Of a stretch of DNA of 7,300 nt, positions 5,929-7,300 are shown in pieces. The translations under genes were made by a program, and so were the position numbers. Origin of the DNA: an uncultured SAR116 cluster alpha proteobacterium (GTDB lineage: Bacteria; Pseudomonadota; Alphaproteobacteria; Puniceispirillales; Puniceispirillaceae); NCBI GenBank assembly GCA_902520575.1, contig CABYOG010000046.1:1-7300 (forward strand), read 5' to 3'. Below the pieces are notes generated by a model. It had not been told where the DNA came from and did not search any database. It saw only the letters and a list, made by a program, of their open reading frames with translations. The first letter of the stretch is position 1. Each line of letters opens with the position of its first letter.

Positions 5929-6418
5929 CATTCACAGTTTCAGGGCTGACAGCCTGTTGTTAGAGCAGCCTGTTATAAGCAATCTTAAGATGCCAGATGG
6001 GATCAGTAACAGCGATATGATAAATTGGCTGGGCTGGGCTCTGGACAGTGGTGCTGATACTAAGCTGGAAGAAGATGAAGAATTCAGAGGGCAGGTTGAA
6101 ACTGCAGGGCGGTATTTAACAGGCCTGCGCCAACCAGGCATGAAAGATGAACAGTTTATTATGCTTCTTATTCTGCGGGAACGCTGGCCTGTTGGCAGCA
6201 AGGCTAAATTCAAGGCAATTGCTGACCGCGTTGGAGCCAGCCATACATATCATCTGATGGCTTGTCCGATTCAGGAAGGTGTTGATTTTGACGATGATGG
6301 AGCGATGTCATCAGCAGAGGCAAAATCACTGCATGCCATGGTTCCAGTTATGAAGCGGTCACGCAAACAATTTGCGAACAGTTCTGGTTTACAACAATTT
6401 TTGAAAAATCTCTCTTGA
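5900..6418 (+). CDS. Uncharacterised 172-residue protein with one canonical EF-hand loop
   Basis: I do not recognise this family. The protein has no signal peptide, no clear membrane helix and no cysteine motif, so it is probably cytosolic. It is rich in acidic residues in the middle (57-61 EEDEE) and basic near the end (K152 to K156). The clearest feature is DFDDDGAMSSAE at 129-140, which fits the 12-position EF-hand calcium loop: Asp at 1, 3 and 5, Gly at 6, a hydrophobic residue (Met) at 8, Ser at 9 and Glu at 12, followed by a helix-like AKSLHAMVPVMKRS. A weaker loop-like stretch, DSGADTKLEEDE (49-60), has acidic residues at positions 1, 5, 9 and 12 but lacks the central Gly. Start choice rests on the strong purine-rich site before 5900. 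It overlaps the exporter gene by 29 bp, so co-expression is likely. The gene ends 7 bp from the convergent acetoacetyl-CoA synthetase gene. That it is a real gene is well supported; function is unknown. Confidence 0.75.
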   Translation: MIIRLMGEIDIHSFRADSLLLEQPVISNLKMPDGISNSDMINWLGWALDSGADTKLEEDEEFRGQVETAGRYLTGLRQPGMKDEQFIMLLILRERWPVGSKAKFKAIADRVGASHTYHLMACPIQEGVDFDDDGAMSSAEAKSLHAMVPVMKRSRKQFANSSGLQQFLKNLS

Positions 6419-6425
6419 CCCTGCC

Positions 6426-7300
6426 TTAACCCGCTAGTTCGGGACGATCTCTGAAGTGAATAAGCGCATCTGGGTTTGCTAGAGCTTCTGTATTTTTCAC
6501 ATCCTGCCCGTGAACAATTTCGCGCACAGCTAATTCTGAAATTTTCCCAGATCGTGTGCGTGGGATATCTGGGACAGCACAAATTATGGCAGGCACGTGA
6601 CGCGGACTGGCTTTTATTCTCAAATCTGCTTTAATCTCTGCTTGCAGTTCATCATCTAAAGTCCTGTCGTCAGCTAATCTGACAAAAAGAATGACCCGGA
6701 CATCATCTGCGATTGTTTGACCGATCACCAATGCCTCAATCACATCATCAAATGCTTCAACAATCCGGTAAATTTCGGCGGTTCCGATCCGCACACCACC
6801 AGGATTTAATGTTGCATCTGAACGGCCATGAATAATCACACCACCCTTTTCAGTTAATGTTGCCCAGTCGCCATGCCGCCAGACATCTTTGAAATGCGTG
6901 AAGTAAGCTGCTTTGTATTTTTGTCCATCATCATCGTTCCAGAACCCTACGGGCATGGAAACAAACGGAGAGAGACAACATAATTCACCTTGTTTGCAAG
7001 AAATTTTTTGACCATCTTCATTCAGAATGGCTACGTCCATGCCAAGACCGCGAACCTGAATTTCTCCTGCATAAACAGGAAGAACAGGACAGCCCAAAAC
7101 AAAGCAACCCATAATATCTGTGCCTCCGGAAATAGAGGCTAATTGCAAATTAGGGTGTATTGCCTCATACACAAATTGAAATCCTTCAGCTGATAAGGGT
7201 GAACCTGTTGAACATAATGTGCGTAATTCTGACAGGTCGAATTTCTCACATGGGATAAGACCGGCCTTTCTAACGGCGTCAATATATTTTGCTGATGTAC
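6426..7300 (-). CDS. Acetoacetyl-CoA synthetase, C-terminal part (N-terminus off the right edge)
   Basis: The enzyme activates acetoacetate with ATP and CoA to acetoacetyl-CoA, AMP and PPi in the cytosol, serving ketone-body or polyhydroxybutyrate-derived carbon. It belongs to the ANL adenylate-forming superfamily. The window holds the last 290 residues; the full enzyme is about 650, so roughly 360 N-terminal residues are missing. The frame is open to the edge. Visible motifs, numbered from the edge, are CSTGSPLS (29-36), SGGTDI (57-62), GEIQVRGLG (78-86), the AacS-specific SMPVGFWND (115-123), HGDWATLT (143-150), [20 protein letters not shown] (157-176, adenylate binding and hinge) and [10 protein letters not shown] (254-263), whose Lys260 should be the catalytic lysine of the C-terminal lid. 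These distinguish AacS from acetyl-CoA synthetase. It is convergent with the EF-hand gene with only 7 bp between stop codons. No truncation or frameshift is seen in this part. Confidence 0.95.
   Translation of the reverse strand, partial: TSAKYIDAVRKAGLIPCEKFDLSELRTLCSTGSPLSAEGFQFVYEAIHPNLQLASISGGTDIMGCFVLGCPVLPVYAGEIQVRGLGMDVAILNEDGQKISCKQGELCCLSPFVSMPVGFWNDDDGQKYKAAYFTHFKDVWRHGDWATLTEKGGVIIHGRSDATLNPGGVRIGTAEIYRIVEAFDDVIEALVIGQTIADDVRVILFVRLADDRTLDDELQAEIKADLRIKASPRHVPAIICAVPDIPRTRSGKISELAVREIVHGQDVKNTEALANPDALIHFRDRPELAG

Noticed and set aside
6044..6079. Second EF-hand loop at residues 49-60 of the small protein
   Set aside because: Acidic positions 1, 5, 9 and 12 fit, but the central Gly is Thr and position 3 is Gly, so it does not meet the loop consensus on its own.
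6362..6376. Inverted repeat CGCAAA-CAA-TTTGCG near the end of the EF-hand gene, considered as a terminator
   Set aside because: It is inside the coding sequence with no T-run after it on either strand, and a six-base repeat of this kind is expected by chance in a window this size.
6397..6409. Palindrome ATTTTTGAAAAAT, considered as a bidirectional terminator for the EF-hand and AacS genes
   Set aside because: It has only A/T pairs in the stem, lies within the coding sequence, and would form a very weak hairpin.
7170..7172. GTG at 7172 as the start of the acetoacetyl-CoA synthetase gene
   Set aside because: The frame continues upstream to the window edge with family sequence (CSTGSPLS and onward), so this Val codon is internal.

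Overview
This is a compact, protein-coding stretch of bacterial chromosome with nine genes, two of them cut by the window edges. I see no tRNA, rRNA, CRISPR array, insertion sequence or phage gene. By eye the GC content is in the mid-40s percent. The gene set suggests a proteobacterium, most likely an alphaproteobacterium: a long-form Sua5 followed by an FAD-linked oxidase, acetoacetyl-CoA synthetase, a class II cytochrome c' and a b561-type cytochrome b. Moderate GC and tight packing would suit a marine alphaproteobacterium, but that placement is inference.

Layout from left to right. A minus-strand pair covers 1-2195: a tRNA-modification synthase (Sua5/TsaC family) and, 28 bp downstream, an FAD-linked oxidase of the D-2-hydroxyglutarate/D-lactate dehydrogenase family that runs off the left edge. 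A SRAP (YedK/HMCES-like) abasic-site protein on the plus strand (2308-2985) overlaps tail to tail by 15 bp with a 3-methyladenine DNA glycosylase II-like gene on the minus strand (2971-3633). A b561-type cytochrome b on the plus strand (3708-4397, TTG start) faces a periplasmic cytochrome c' on the minus strand (4481-4897). A DMT/EamA-type exporter (4993-5928) overlaps by 29 bp a small uncharacterised gene (5900-6418) whose product carries a textbook EF-hand loop. The C-terminal part of acetoacetyl-CoA synthetase (6426-7300, minus) runs off the right edge.

Two convergent pairs make functional sense. The glycosylase creates abasic sites and the SRAP protein captures them. The cytochrome b could pass quinol electrons to the periplasmic cytochrome c'. 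The remaining genes are housekeeping or metabolic. No gap exceeds about 115 bp, and I found no convincing rho-independent terminator. The least explained element is the EF-hand protein at 5900-6418. I do not see a clear new multi-gene system; the most testable leads are the SRAP/glycosylase overlap, the EF-hand protein, and residue substitutions near the active sites of the oxidase and cytochrome c'.
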